Assembly (NCBI GenBank): GCA_963665405.2
Contig: CAXXUH010000003.1
Span: forward strand, 541,055-605,054
Length of the DNA stretch: 64,000 nucleotides
From: G963665405 sp963665405
Lineage (GTDB): Bacteria > Chloroflexota > Dehalococcoidia > Lucifugimonadales > G963665405
Reading direction: 5' to 3'
Shown: positions 36,880 to 48,311 of the stretch, piece by piece
How positions within the stretch are numbered: position 1 is the stretch's first letter
Layout of the letters: each line of letters opens with the position of its first letter
Notes under the pieces: model-generated
Databases searched by the model: none
Seen by the model: the letters and a program-made list of their open reading frames with translations, nothing else
What the model was told of the DNA's origin: nothing
Made by a program: the position numbers and the translations under genes

Positions 36880-38760
36880 GACCCAGATTCCCCACCTAGA
36901 TAAGAGAAAGACCTCGTTGGCGCCCGCCACGAAGCGGGCTAAGATGTTTCTTGACCAAGAGAAACGATCACCAACGAGGTGCAGCTATTATGAAGCAAGG
37001 CTTACTGGCATTCCAGTACGAGCAGGAGAAGGGCTCGACGGGTATGACGGGGCTGTCCGGCCTGATGACGTACCTGGAGTTGATGCAAGCAGCGGGTTTG
37101 AGGTCATCGGTAGAGCGCCACGTGAGACTGCGGGAGAGAGGTCAGGGCTGGACGGACAGCCAGATGATCATCTCGCTGATGCTGCTGAACTTGGCAGGCG
37201 GCGAGTCGGTGTCCGACCTTGATCTCCTTGAGAAGGACAGAGGGCTGTGCAGGATGTTTCGAGAGTTCGAGACCTGTGGTATGCGTCTCAGCGAGCGCAG
37301 GGCGTTGGAGAAGAGATGGCGAGTCGAGCGTCGTCGGAGCGTGCCGTCGGAGTCTGCGGTGTTCCGGTATCTGGAGAGGTTCCATGACGCGGGCGAGGAG
37401 TCGATGCGGGAAGCTCACAGAGCATTCATACCTGCTCCCAATGGAGCTATGAAGGGTCTGCGCAAGGTGAACGCCGACCTGGTGGGCTTCGCGCAGAGCC
37501 GTTCGCCTCAGACCGAGGCCACTCTGGACATGGATGCCACACTGGTGGAGACGCGCAAGCAGGAGGCGCTCCCCAGCTACAAGAAGTACAGGGCGTACCA
37601 GCCGCTGATCACCTACTGGTCAGAGGCCGAGTTGATCGTGCATTCGGAGTTTCGGGACGGCAACGTACCTGCGGGCCATCAGCAGTTGCGAGTGTTGATT
37701 GAAGCGCTGGGCCGTCTGCCTGCGGGGGTGGAGAAGGTGATGCTGAGGTCGGATACGGCGGGGTACCAGCGGGAGTTGCTGCGGTACTGCGCGGAGGGTG
37801 GAGACGAGCGGTTCGGGGTGATCGAGTTTGCGGTTGGGGTCGACGTGACGACGGAGTTCCGCCGTGCGGTGTCCGAGGTCGCCGAGCAAGACTGGCAGAC
37901 GCTGTACCGCAAGGTTGGGGAGCATCGTGTGGACACGGGTCAGCAGTGGGCTGATGTGAACTTCGTGCCTAACTGGATAGGGCACTCCAAGAACAGCCCT
38001 GAGTATCGGTTCATAGCTACCAGGGAGCGGTTGATCGAACAGCCTCTGCCGGGAATGGAGGGGCAGATGGAGCTTCCATTCCCCGCGATGGAGCTGTCCA
38101 ACAGAGGCTGGTACAAGGTCTTCGGCGTGGTGACCAACCGGAGCATTACGGCAGATGAGTTGATCTGGTGGTCGAGACAGAGGTGCGGCAAGGGCGAGGA
38201 GGTCCACAGCGTTCTGAAGAGTGACTTGGCTGGGGGCCGGCTGCCGTCGGGGCTGTTCGGGGCCAACGCCGCATGGTGGGCCATATCGGTGCTGGCCTTC
38301 AACCTGAACTCTGCCATGAAGCGGCTGGTGTTGGGCGAACAGTGGGTGGGCAAGCGTCTGAAGGCGGTGCGCTTCGCCCTGATCGCCCTACCGGGCCGTG
38401 TGATGCGTCACGCCAGGAGGTTGATCATCCGTCTGGCCCGGGGCCATCCCTCATACGAGTTGCTGCTCAGGGCGCGGCAGAGGATATTGGCGCTGGCTGC
38501 CGAGCCGCATCGAGCATAGGCGACCCTGCCTGGAGCATCGGTTTGTAGGCGACTCTGCCGAGTTGCCAGGCTCGGCCATGCCTTCTTTGGCCTGAGAACA
38601 GCCATAATTGGCAGCGAACCGCTGCCGATACCCTCAAAGACGGCACCCGAGACCCTGTCCGATGCCCGATCATGTCATGCGTCACCCCTGGTCGACATCC
38701 GGACACCCCCTGAAAGCACACCAAGCAGCTCCCAACCATGTCAGGTGGGGAATCTGGGTC
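36880..38760 (+). mobile_element. IS1380-family element, second type
   Basis: 1,881 bp bounded by perfect 18-bp inverted repeats: GACCCAGATTCCCCACCT at 36880-36897 and its complement at 38743-38760. No clear target duplication is visible. It carries one transposase gene and about 220 bp of non-coding 3' tail. Confidence 0.82.
36990..38519 (+). CDS. IS1380-family transposase (second type)
   Basis: 509 residues. The DDE residues are readable in TLDMDATLVET near 190, MLRSDTAGYQRELLRYC near 255 and GEEVHSVLKSDLAGGRLPSG near 400. YKKYRAYQPLI and FRDGNVPAGHQQ are typical of the family. ATG 36990 gives MKQGLLAFQYEQEKGS. It is only distantly related to the transposase at 24321. The frame is intact. 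Confidence 0.92.
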   Translation: MKQGLLAFQYEQEKGSTGMTGLSGLMTYLELMQAAGLRSSVERHVRLRERGQGWTDSQMIISLMLLNLAGGESVSDLDLLEKDRGLCRMFREFETCGMRLSERRALEKRWRVERRRSVPSESAVFRYLERFHDAGEESMREAHRAFIPAPNGAMKGLRKVNADLVGFAQSRSPQTEATLDMDATLVETRKQEALPSYKKYRAYQPLITYWSEAELIVHSEFRDGNVPAGHQQLRVLIEALGRLPAGVEKVMLRSDTAGYQRELLRYCAEGGDERFGVIEFAVGVDVTTEFRRAVSEVAEQDWQTLYRKVGEHRVDTGQQWADVNFVPNWIGHSKNSPEYRFIATRERLIEQPLPGMEGQMELPFPAMELSNRGWYKVFGVVTNRSITADELIWWSRQRCGKGEEVHSVLKSDLAGGRLPSGLFGANAAWWAISVLAFNLNSAMKRLVLGEQWVGKRLKAVRFALIALPGRVMRHARRLIIRLARGHPSYELLLRARQRILALAAEPHRA

Positions 38761-38767
38761 AACTGAT

Positions 38768-38797
38768 GTCATTCTGAACGGAGTGAAGAATCTGGGG
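38768..38797 (+). repeat. TCATTCTGAACGGAGTGAAG-type intergenic repeat
   Basis: GTCATTCTGAACGGAGTGAA then GAATCTGGGG, related to the unit at 5951-5980. It lies immediately outside the right end of the IS. Confidence 0.55.
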
Positions 38798-38829
38798 TGG
38801 GGAGTGACCCGCCCACGGGAAGGTCGGCG

Positions 38830-39726
38830 TCAGCCCGACACGACCTCTCCCAGGAACTTGGAAACCTCACGGATGAATTCGACCGGGTTGTCTCCGGGCA
38901 CCAGGTGGCCGGCCCCCTCGATCGTCGCCAGCCGAGCGTCGGGAATCCTCTCCTCCATCGCCTGTGCGGTCTCAGGGGCGAGGACGTCGCTGTCGCCGCC
39001 GCGGATAATCAGGGTCGGGCACGCGATCCCGTCGAGTTGAGCCCAAAGCCGGGCCGTCAGCGCCGGGTCCGCCTCCACCCTTGGCCCGCCGGTCCCCAGC
39101 CGCCTGTCGTACTTCCAGGTCCACCTGCCGTTGGGGAGCTGCTTGATGTTGTGCAGGATGCTCCCCCTGATCTGCTCGACGGGACGACTGGGGTTGTACT
39201 TCCTCACCCGCTCCACGAACTCCTCGACGGAGTCCATCTCGTCGGACTGCTGGGTGAAGCGGCGGATGCGGCCGGTTCCCGACCGTTGCATCTCCGGGCC
39301 TGCGTCCACGATCACCAGACCCCTCACCCGCTCCGGGTGGAGCGAGGCGTAGCTCGACGCGATCCGGCCTCCCATCGACAGGCCCACCAGGATCACCGGC
39401 TCCGCGCTCAGCGAGTGTGCGACGGCATGGACGTCAGCCTGGGCCGACTCGGTCGAATAGTCGCCGTCGGGAGACCAGTCGCTGTCGCCGTGTCCGCGCT
39501 GGTCCAAGGCGACGACACGGAACCGGTCGCACAGGGACAGCGCTACAAAGTCCCAGGAGTGGGCGGTCTGTGCGAATCCGTGGAGCAGCAGGAGGGTGGG
39601 GTTGCTCTCGAAACCCCAGTCCAGGTATTTGAGGCGGAGGTCCTTCACCAGGATGCTGCCGCTCCGAGGTTGTACGTTGCTGGCGAACGGGACTCCGGCG
39701 GCGCGGGCCGCGTCGAAGAGGGACAT
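38830..39726 (-). CDS. Alpha/beta-fold hydrolase
   Basis: About 298 residues. The oxyanion block LLLHGFAQTAHSW is near residue 50. ALDQRGHGDSDW is near 80, the nucleophile elbow GLSMGG near 115 (Ser), an acid-site region IIRGGDSDVL near 235, and catalytic His in EGAGHLVP near 268. A full Ser-Asp-His triad is therefore plausible. The start is uncertain: ATG 39726 is used and TTG 39756 is an alternative. The substrate is unknown (esterase, lactonase or C-C hydrolase class). Confidence 0.87.
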   Translation of the reverse strand: MSLFDAARAAGVPFASNVQPRSGSILVKDLRLKYLDWGFESNPTLLLLHGFAQTAHSWDFVALSLCDRFRVVALDQRGHGDSDWSPDGDYSTESAQADVHAVAHSLSAEPVILVGLSMGGRIASSYASLHPERVRGLVIVDAGPEMQRSGTGRIRRFTQQSDEMDSVEEFVERVRKYNPSRPVEQIRGSILHNIKQLPNGRWTWKYDRRLGTGGPRVEADPALTARLWAQLDGIACPTLIIRGGDSDVLAPETAQAMEERIPDARLATIEGAGHLVPGDNPVEFIREVSKFLGEVVSG

Positions 39727-39787
39727 GCCTCGGTCTGTGTGCGGATCGGTTGTCAAGTGCGGTATTTCATCGTCTTGCTAGTGAACG

Positions 39788-41632
<1,845 letters not shown>

Positions 41633-41689
41633 CTTGACCTCCGGTGTCCGGCACCCTGGCAGGGTGTCGGAGTGACTCTTTCGACCCTT

Positions 41690-41870
41690 TCGACCATCCC
41701 CTCCGATACGCCCCGTTTCATCGGGGCATCGAGAGTCTCGATGAGCGAAGCATCATCGGACCTGGCTCGCTTCCTGGCCAGGAAGGGGGGTAGCTGATAT
41801 CTGAGGGAAGCCCTCAAGCTCCTAGTCGCAAAGGGCCTCGCCTCCCCGCACACTCACTCCCCGTCCTCTT
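41690..41870 (+). repeat. Three-hairpin intergenic repeat, copy G (with insertion)
   Basis: TTCGACCATCCCC is separated by about 70 bp of other sequence from CTTCCTGGCCAGGAAGGGGG, then CTGATATCTGAGGG..CCCTCA and a degenerate CAAAGGGCCTCGCCTC hairpin. No gene is seen in 41633-41904. Confidence 0.6.
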
Positions 41871-41904
41871 CTCTTGGAAGCGGCTCCTAGCCGCCCGGCG
41901 CGCT

Positions 41905-42624
41905 CTAGGCAGGACCGTTGTCGTTAGCGTAAGTCACGGCCCCGCCTGCCACCGCTCGTTCGTGACCGGCCGCAGCGGAGCCGGCGCGCGGCGTAGCGTA
42001 CGCGCCCCTGTACTCTTCCGGCAGCAGCATCGCGACCCGGTTCATGATCATGTCTGTCAGCGATTGCAGAACCTCTTTGCTCGGCTTGCCCTCCACCACG
42101 GGGAGTGAGAAGGGCATGCCGATGTTGACCCGCAGGCGCCCGCTCGGATAAAACACCTTGAAGCACGACCCGTGCCGCTCGGTCCCGGTCATGCCGACCG
42201 GAAGAATCGCCGCCTGAGTCGTCAGCGCGATCTGGGCTATGCCGATTCGTGCCCTTCTCATCCCGCCTGTGCTTCTTGTGCCTTCGGGGAACACGACAAG
42301 GACCTGGTCGCTTCTCAGCTTCTCCAGCGACCAGCGGTAGGCGCGAAGATCGGTCTCCCCCCTCCGCAGCGGAAACGCGCCCCACGCGCGCAGGAACCAC
42401 CGAGCGATGAAGACGCGGAAGATACCCTCCTTGGCCAGGAACCAGATTCTCCTCGGCAGCGCCGCCGCGAGAATCGAAGGGTCCATGTTGCTCTGGTGGT
42501 TGCAGACCACGATCAGTGGGCCCATCGGAGGCACGTTCTCCACCCCCGCCACCTTGTAGTCGGAGAACAGCCGAAAGGCGATCTTCTGCAGGAACTCGCA
42601 GACCCTGTAGACGATGTCCATCAC
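41905..42624 (-). CDS. plsC: 1-acyl-sn-glycerol-3-phosphate acyltransferase
   Basis: A 239-residue PlsC-type acyltransferase. The catalytic HX4D motif is NHQSNMD near residue 40. The substrate-binding FPEGTRSTGG is near 115, with ILPVGMTGTERHG near 140. It converts lysophosphatidate to phosphatidate at the membrane. Its ATG overlaps the cmk stop (ATGA), so the two are co-translated, a pairing common in several phyla. The C-terminal 40 residues are low-complexity. Confidence 0.93.
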   Translation of the reverse strand: MMDIVYRVCEFLQKIAFRLFSDYKVAGVENVPPMGPLIVVCNHQSNMDPSILAAALPRRIWFLAKEGIFRVFIARWFLRAWGAFPLRRGETDLRAYRWSLEKLRSDQVLVVFPEGTRSTGGMRRARIGIAQIALTTQAAILPVGMTGTERHGSCFKVFYPSGRLRVNIGMPFSLPVVEGKPSKEVLQSLTDMIMNRVAMLLPEEYRGAYATPRAGSAAAGHERAVAGGAVTYANDNGPA

Positions 42625-43310
42625 GCCCCCCGGATCAGTTCCAGGACCCTGTCGACGACCTCGTGTATCTCGAGGCGGTCGGTGTCGATCCGGACCGCAT
42701 CATCGGCCTGCCGCAGCGGCGACTCCACCCGCTCCGAGTCGAGCCGGTCCCGTCTGACTACGGACTCGACGACCCGCTCGTAGCTCCCGGGCTCGTCGTG
42801 GGCGCCCTCCCGATGCCGGCGCCGCGCTCGGGATTCCACCGACGCTGTCAGGAAGACCTTTGGGGCCGCGCCGGGCAACACGACGGTCCCGATGTCTCGC
42901 CCCGCCATCACGATCGGCGCTTGATCCGCTATGGTCTGCTGCTGTGCCACGAGCGCTCGCCGCACGCCCCGAACGGCGGCAACGAGCGAGACCCCCTTCT
43001 CGACCTCGAGCTCCCGCATGTTTTGGGTGACCTCCCGGCCGTCGACGGCCAGACGGTACTCGCCGCCTGCGAGGACGAGACCGAACTCGATCTCTTCCGC
43101 GAGACGGGTGAGCGCCTGGTGATCTTCCATATCGAAGTTTCGGCGCAGGGCTTCGTGTGTGACGGCCCGGTACATCGTTCCCGTGTCCAGAAAGCGGACG
43201 CCCAGCCTCTCGGCCAGGAGCCTGCCGACGACGCTCTTGCCCGAGGCGACGGGACCGTCGATCGCTACGGCGAGGGGATCAGACAACCGACGCGGCCAAC
43301 CGGGCGCCAC
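42621..43310 (-). CDS. cmk: Cytidylate kinase
   Basis: A (d)CMP kinase of normal size (about 225 residues). The P-loop is AIDGPVASGKSVVG, followed by FLDTGTMYRAVT, then MAGRDIGTVVLPGA and LTASVESRARRR, all signature blocks of Cmk. The start is uncertain: GTG 43310 (used) and TTG 43286 are the candidates close to the P-loop. A frame upstream is open to 43394, but a TATACT box at about 43357-43362 on this strand would lie inside it. It is the first gene of cmk-plsC. Confidence 0.92.
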   Translation of the reverse strand: MAPGWPRRLSDPLAVAIDGPVASGKSVVGRLLAERLGVRFLDTGTMYRAVTHEALRRNFDMEDHQALTRLAEEIEFGLVLAGGEYRLAVDGREVTQNMRELEVEKGVSLVAAVRGVRRALVAQQQTIADQAPIVMAGRDIGTVVLPGAAPKVFLTASVESRARRRHREGAHDEPGSYERVVESVVRRDRLDSERVESPLRQADDAVRIDTDRLEIHEVVDRVLELIRGA

Positions 43311-43549
43311 CGTTCGCGCTCGCGCCGGATTCGTAACTTGAACCGACCATCTACGAGAGTATAGTTCGCGCCCCCGTGCCACCGCAAGGATCATGAGGGC
43401 TGTCGGTGCCTCCGATTAGGGATAGCCCCGGCCCGGTATCCACGCGCATACCCGATCGGACCCGGTCGGCATCTCATCTCAGGAGACGGGCAACGGATCC
43501 GCGTCGACCTCGCGCTCGCGTGGCCCGGCCCATATCCGTGCCCGTCGGG

Positions 43550-43555
43550 TATAAT
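43550..43555 (+). promoter_or_regulatory. Consensus -10 box (TATAAT)
   Basis: A perfect TATAAT sits 35 bp before the ATG at 43590. No good -35 is seen. Confidence 0.5.
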
Positions 43556-43589
43556 GCCCGGTGGCACCGAGTACCGAACAGGGGGGTCA

Positions 43590-44075
43590 ATGGAAGCTCA
43601 GAACGTCACTCTCCAGAAAGACGAGCAGGTCGTGCTCGAGCAGGACGGAGCGGTTGTTACTGACCGACGCATTCTGGCGCTCAAGGGAGCCCCCGGTCCC
43701 GCCGCGACTTGGGACGAAGCCGGCATAAAAGACGTCCTGACGGTGCAGATGCTGTCCGGCGGGCAGGAGAGCCGTATGGAGCCGGGGATCAAACTGGCGG
43801 CCGTGGGAGGCGTCGTCGCCGTCGCCGGGGCGCTCGCGGACACCACCCTGGACCTGCCCAGGTTTGTCAACCTCCTGTTTCTGGTCGGACTGATCGCGTT
43901 CATGTTCGGCATGTACTTCATCATGAGGAGCCTCTTGCGGGTGAAGCCGCATACCAGCGTCTTCTTCGTTATCCCGGGGCGGAAGGACATCAGGGTCTCC
44001 TTCCCAGGGAGGGAGAACGCGCAGGCCGACGAGCTTATGAGGGCCTTCGCCAGGGTCAAGCGGGAGACGATCTAG
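43590..44075 (+). CDS. Small membrane protein, PH-like/unknown
   Basis: 161 residues. A soluble N-terminal part contains DGAVVTDRRILAL, the pattern of bacterial PH-like domains. Two transmembrane segments lie near residues 70-86 and 92-116 (FVNLLFLVGLIAFMFGMYFIM). A short basic C-terminal part ends SFPGRENAQADELMRAFARV. Function unknown. The next gene, a lipoprotein, begins 32 bp downstream, so they may form an operon. Confidence 0.72.
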   Translation: MEAQNVTLQKDEQVVLEQDGAVVTDRRILALKGAPGPAATWDEAGIKDVLTVQMLSGGQESRMEPGIKLAAVGGVVAVAGALADTTLDLPRFVNLLFLVGLIAFMFGMYFIMRSLLRVKPHTSVFFVIPGRKDIRVSFPGRENAQADELMRAFARVKRETI

Positions 44076-44107
44076 TCCGGGTCAGGCGCTGGCTGGAAGA
44101 CGAGAAT

Positions 44108-44737
44108 ATGGCAAGTGAAATGGCTGACGGCACCGCACTGATAGTGAATCTACGACGGACGGTGCTCGCGGTTGTGGCGCTCGCCCTCGTTGCGCTGACC
44201 GCCTGCTCTGCCTCCGCGTCGACGGACGCCGAAACGACAGCCCGCGATCCCGACGCTGTGGCGCTGGAGGCGATGGCCGACGACGCCCGGCGTCTGGTGC
44301 AGGAGACGGAGTCGACGGCTGTACTTCGGCAGATAGGAGTCGGCGTCTCTTCGGGCCAGTACTTCTTTCATTTCACTGATGCCGCCTCGACATTGGTGGT
44401 GGTCGTGGTGGCTCCAGGTATGGACTCGCCTCCCGAGTCCTGGGAGGTGCACCCCCCGTCAGTCTCACCGCTGGTGGGCCACGTGGCGGCAGACCTTAGC
44501 ATGGGGAGCCTGCGAACCGGTCCGGACGCCGTTCAGCGGGCCGCATCGTCGCACTGGGGAAGCTGTGAGAACGCCAATGTGGGTCTCACAGGGGAAGGCG
44601 ACGACCTCGTTTGGTATGTCTTCTGCGAGCTTCCCGAAGGCGTGCTCTCGGGGACGGTCGACGGGCGAACCGGCGAGTTTATCGCCTCCGGCGCTCCTCC
44701 GGCCATCAGGCCACCCACCGCCACGGCCAAGCCTTAG
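44108..44737 (+). CDS. Lipoprotein of unknown function
   Basis: 209 residues. A signal peptide ending LALVALTAC gives a lipobox Cys. The mature part contains QYFFHFTDAASTLVVVVVAPG and a C-terminal Gly/Pro-rich tail. No known domain. The IS1380 pair inserts exactly at the stop codon: the current TAG is followed by the IS end. Removing the insertion and one CTTA would recreate TAA, so the protein is unaffected. Confidence 0.68.
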   Translation: MASEMADGTALIVNLRRTVLAVVALALVALTACSASASTDAETTARDPDAVALEAMADDARRLVQETESTAVLRQIGVGVSSGQYFFHFTDAASTLVVVVVAPGMDSPPESWEVHPPSVSPLVGHVAADLSMGSLRTGPDAVQRAASSHWGSCENANVGLTGEGDDLVWYVFCELPEGVLSGTVDGRTGEFIASGAPPAIRPPTATAKP

Positions 44738-46362
44738 CCCGAATCCACCGAAGGTATGACGTTGCAGCAGCAGAATGGGTGATGAGGGGCAAAGGGAGGC
44801 GATGGTCCGGGCACGATTCGGGTAAATGGGGCCGGTGTCTGTCTTCAGCCGCCGCGGGGAGACCTTGTGACCGTCTGGGGACGTTGGGTAGGGCGAGATG
44901 GCGGGGAGAGGACGCGGCGAGAGGTGCTCGCGGACCGGACTGGCGCGAGTTTGCGGGGACGTTCGGTTGGGCGGATGGCGGGTCAGTTGCGGACGGGCGC
45001 CGTCAGGCTGGGAGTGGAATCGCTCGCAGCCGTGCCAGGGCGCGACTGAACTGGGTTTCCCAAGGCCAGCGCTGTGGCAGATGCAGGGTGAGGCGGCGTG
45101 CCGAGCGGGTGAGCCGTCCGGCCAGGGAGAAGAACCGTCGCCGAAGGGTCTTGGTGGTCGCGATCTGCTCGCCCAGACCGATCCGCGCCGTCCAGCGGGC
45201 CAGGTTGTGGGCCATCACCTGTACCGCCAGCCAAGCGCCGTTGGCGGCGAAGCGGCCGGACGGCATGTGGTTCAGACCGACGCCGTACTTGAGGTCTCGA
45301 ATGGCGTTCTCGATCTCGGCGTGGCGGCGGTGGTCGGCCTCCAGTTCCAGGGTCTCTCCGTCCCGGTCGGTGATGAAGCCGTGATAGCTGTAGGTGGCGA
45401 AGAGGGCCAGTTGGGAACCGGGCGTGGGCTTCACCCGCCGGACGATGAGCCGCACCGGTGCGGCGCCGGGCTCAGTCCGGAAGGGGGTGTAGGTGGTCTG
45501 CGCCACATCGGCGGCGCCGTCCATCCAGTAGGGGACCGGCGTCCAGTCTGCATCGGGGCCTCGATCAGGTTCCGCATGCTGGCGGATGGTGATGGAGAAG
45601 CGGACATCCATCTCACGACAGGCGGCGACGAGAGCGTGGGCGTAGAAGCCGCTGTCGGCCCGCGCCGTAAGTTGCCCGCTGGCCCCGGCACGGCGAACCC
45701 GGCTCACCGTTTCACGCAGGAAGTGGGCGGCGCCCCGAGCGGTGTTGGCGCGGCCCTCGCGCAGCCGGGACATCAGCACGTCGCCGGTGCCGGCGGCGAC
45801 GGCCAACAGGGGGTGATAGCCCCGCTTGCCGGTATAGCCGTGGTGGCGCGCTCCCTCCTTGGCCAGTCCGGCAGATGGTCGAGTCCAGGTCGATGGTCAG
45901 GGGCGAGTCGCCGGGTCCGGCCCCAGCGGCCCAGGCCCGGGCCAACAACTGGCGGCTCACGCGGTCGAGTTGACGGACATGCCCCCACCGGAAGCTTCCC
46001 CAGGGTGGATGGCGCCTTGACCACGCGCCTAGAACACCGACCGTCCCACCGGCGCGCAGCGCATCGGCGTCGTCGATGCAGTCGCCGCCAGCCAGCGCGG
46101 AAGCGACCAGCGTCAGCATCTTGTCCCCCGTGTTCGCCCGTCCCGGCGCGCCGCCGAGGTCGATGGTCGACGAGTTCTCGCAGGCCCAGGTGCCGGGCGA
46201 GGGTGGCCGGCACGAGCAGGCCGGCATTGGCCACCAGGCGATGGTCGTCAAAGAGGATGCGGATAGCAGCATCTATTGGGTGCTCCTTGTTTCCGCGCGG
46301 GTTTCTGTTCCAAAACCATTATCCCAGATTCAGAGGAGAGGCCGTCATTCGGTGGATTCGGG
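44738..46362 (-). mobile_element. IS1380-family element, copy 2 (decayed by short deletions)
   Basis: Same element as copy 1, reverse orientation. Inverted repeats CCCGAATCCACCGAAGG (44738) and CATTCGGTGGATTCGGG (to 46362) are retained. CTTA lies just left (44733-44736), and the matching CTTA lies right of copy 3 (48143-48146). Compared with copy 3 it has about nine internal deletions of roughly 1-33 bp and very few substitutions. Confidence 0.85.
45003..46272 (-). pseudogene. IS1380 transposase, multiply frameshifted
   Basis: The C-terminal two thirds reads well up to about 45550. The remainder is split across frames by deletions, for example near 45557, 45578, 45870, 46000, 46030 and 46163, relative to 46696-48021. 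All DDE blocks are still recognisable, but no continuous product is possible. Confidence 0.88.
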
Positions 46363-46431
46363 CCCAGGTCGCGGAGTCTGCATGGGGATGTGTCCTGAGC
46401 TGTAACCCCGATTCGGGACCTTGAGCCGGGA
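46363..46431 (+). repeat. Inter-IS segment duplicated from the LLM gene tail
   Basis: GGGCCCAGGTCGCGGAGTCTGCA (46360-46382 including the IS end) equals 49465-49487, and GATGTGTCCTGAGCTGTAAC (46387-46406) equals 49512-49531. The bases between are deleted. This is a shortened copy of the 3' end of the LLM gene region. Confidence 0.7.
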
Positions 46432-48142
46432 GCGAATCCACCGAAGGTATGACGTTGCAGCAGCAGAATGGGTGATGAGGGGCAAAGGGAGGCGATGGTC
46501 CGGGCACGATTCGGGTAAATGGGGCCGGTGTCTGTCTTCAGCCGCCGCGGGGAGACCTTGTGACCGTCTGGGGACGTTGGGTAGGGCGAGATGGCGGGGA
46601 GAGGACGCGGCGAGAGGTGCTCGCGGACCGGACTGGCGCGAGTTTGCGGGGACGTTCGGTTGGGCGGATGGCGGGTCAGTTGCGGACGGGCGCCGTCAGG
46701 CTGGGAGTGGAATCGCTCGCAGCCGTGCCAGGGCGCGACTGAACTGGGTTTCCCAAGGCCAGCGCTGTGGCAGATGCAGGGTGAGGCGGCGTGCCGAGCG
46801 GGTGAGCCGTCCGGCCAGGGAGAAGAACCGTCGCCGAAGGGTCTTGGTGGTCGCGATCTGCTCGCCCAGACCGATCCGCGCCGTCCAGCGGGCCAGGTTG
46901 TGGGCCATCACCTGTACCGCCAGCCAAGCGCCGTTGGCGGCGAAGCGGCCGGACGGCATGTGGTTCAGACCGACGCCGTACTTGAGGTCTCGAATGGCGT
47001 TCTCGATCTCGGCGTGGCGGCGGTGGTCGGCCTCCAGTTCCAGGGTCTCTCCGTCCCGGTCGGTGATGAAGCCGTGATAGCTGTAGGTGGCGAAGAGGGC
47101 CAGTTGGGAACCGGGCGTGGGCTTCACCCGCCGGACGATGAGCCGCACCGGTGCGGCGCCGGGCTCAGTCCGGAAGGGGGTGTAGGTGGTCTGCGCCACA
47201 TCGGCGGCGCCGTCCATCCAGTAGGGGACCGGCGTCCAGTCTGCATCGGGAATCGCCTCGATCAGGTTCCGCAGGCTTTTGTGCTGGCGGATGGTGATGG
47301 AGAAGCGGACATCCATCTCACGACAGGCGGCGACGAGAGCGTGGGCGTAGAAGCCGCTGTCGGCCCGCGCCGTAAGTTGCCCGCTGGCCCCGGCACGGCG
47401 AACCCGGCTCACCGTTTCACGCAGGAAGTGGGCGGCGCCCCGAGCGGTGTTGGCGCGGCCCTCGCGCAGCCGGGACATCAGCACGTCGCCGGTGCCGGCG
47501 GCGACGGCCAACAGGGGGTGATAGCCCCGCTTGCCGGTATAGCCGTGGTGGCGCGCTCCCTCCTTGGCCAGTCCATAGGTCTCGCAGATGGTCGAGTCCA
47601 GGTCGATGGTCAGGGGCGAGTCGCCGGGTCCGGCCCCAGCGGCCCAGGCCCGGGCCAACAACTGGCGGCTCACGCGGTCGAGTTGACGGACATGCCCCCA
47701 CCGGAAGCTGCGCAGGAAGGTCCCCAGGGTGGATGGCGCCTTGACCACGCAGCCTAGAACACCGACCGTCCCACCAGCGCGCAGCGCATCGGCGTCGTCG
47801 ATGCAGTCGCCGCCAGCCAGCGCGGAAGCGACCAGCGTCAGCATCTTGTCCCCCGTGTTCGCCCGTCCCGGCGCGCCGCCGAGGTCAAGGTGATGGTCGA
47901 CGAGTTCTCGCAGGCCCAGGTGCCGGGCGAGGGTGGCCGGCACGAGCAGGCCGGCATTGGCCACCAGGCGATGGTCGTCAAAGAGGATGCGGATACGGTC
48001 GGGTTTGTTCTGTGGCAGCATCTATTGGGTGCTCCTTGTTTCCGCGCGGGTTTCTGTTCCAAAACCATTATCCCAGATTCAGAGGAGCACCCTCTAGCTT
48101 CTTCATGGGCTGTCCCCAAGGCCGTCATTCGGTGGATTCGGG
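46432..48142 (-). mobile_element. IS1380-family element, copy 3 (intact)
   Basis: About 1.71 kb, nearly identical to copy 1 in reverse orientation. It ends in CATTCGGTGGATTCGGG at 48142 followed by CTTA. The left end reads GCGAATCCACC instead of CCCGAATCCACC, so its outermost bases are altered. Confidence 0.88.
46696..48021 (-). CDS. IS1380-family transposase
   Basis: 441 residues, essentially the same protein as 24321-25646, differing at a few positions (for example YTGKRG for YPGKRG and KPTPG for KPRPG). The DDE motifs IDLDST, RADSGFY and AEIENAI are intact. It is probably the functional partner of the decayed copy 2. Confidence 0.92.
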   Translation of the reverse strand: MLPQNKPDRIRILFDDHRLVANAGLLVPATLARHLGLRELVDHHLDLGGAPGRANTGDKMLTLVASALAGGDCIDDADALRAGGTVGVLGCVVKAPSTLGTFLRSFRWGHVRQLDRVSRQLLARAWAAGAGPGDSPLTIDLDSTICETYGLAKEGARHHGYTGKRGYHPLLAVAAGTGDVLMSRLREGRANTARGAAHFLRETVSRVRRAGASGQLTARADSGFYAHALVAACREMDVRFSITIRQHKSLRNLIEAIPDADWTPVPYWMDGAADVAQTTYTPFRTEPGAAPVRLIVRRVKPTPGSQLALFATYSYHGFITDRDGETLELEADHRRHAEIENAIRDLKYGVGLNHMPSGRFAANGAWLAVQVMAHNLARWTARIGLGEQIATTKTLRRRFFSLAGRLTRSARRLTLHLPQRWPWETQFSRALARLRAIPLPA

Positions 48143-48311
48143 CTTAAACCCGGTACCCTCTCACCCCAGGCCCCAGGTAGCGAGCGATCACAGCGGACCG
48201 TGTCTGAGCTACCCTGCGCCATCCTAGAGCATCGCGTCCGCTTGACTCCGTTTCGGACGCGTTTACAATGACGCCAAATCGACGACCGGTTGGCCCTCCA
48301 GGAGGATTCTG

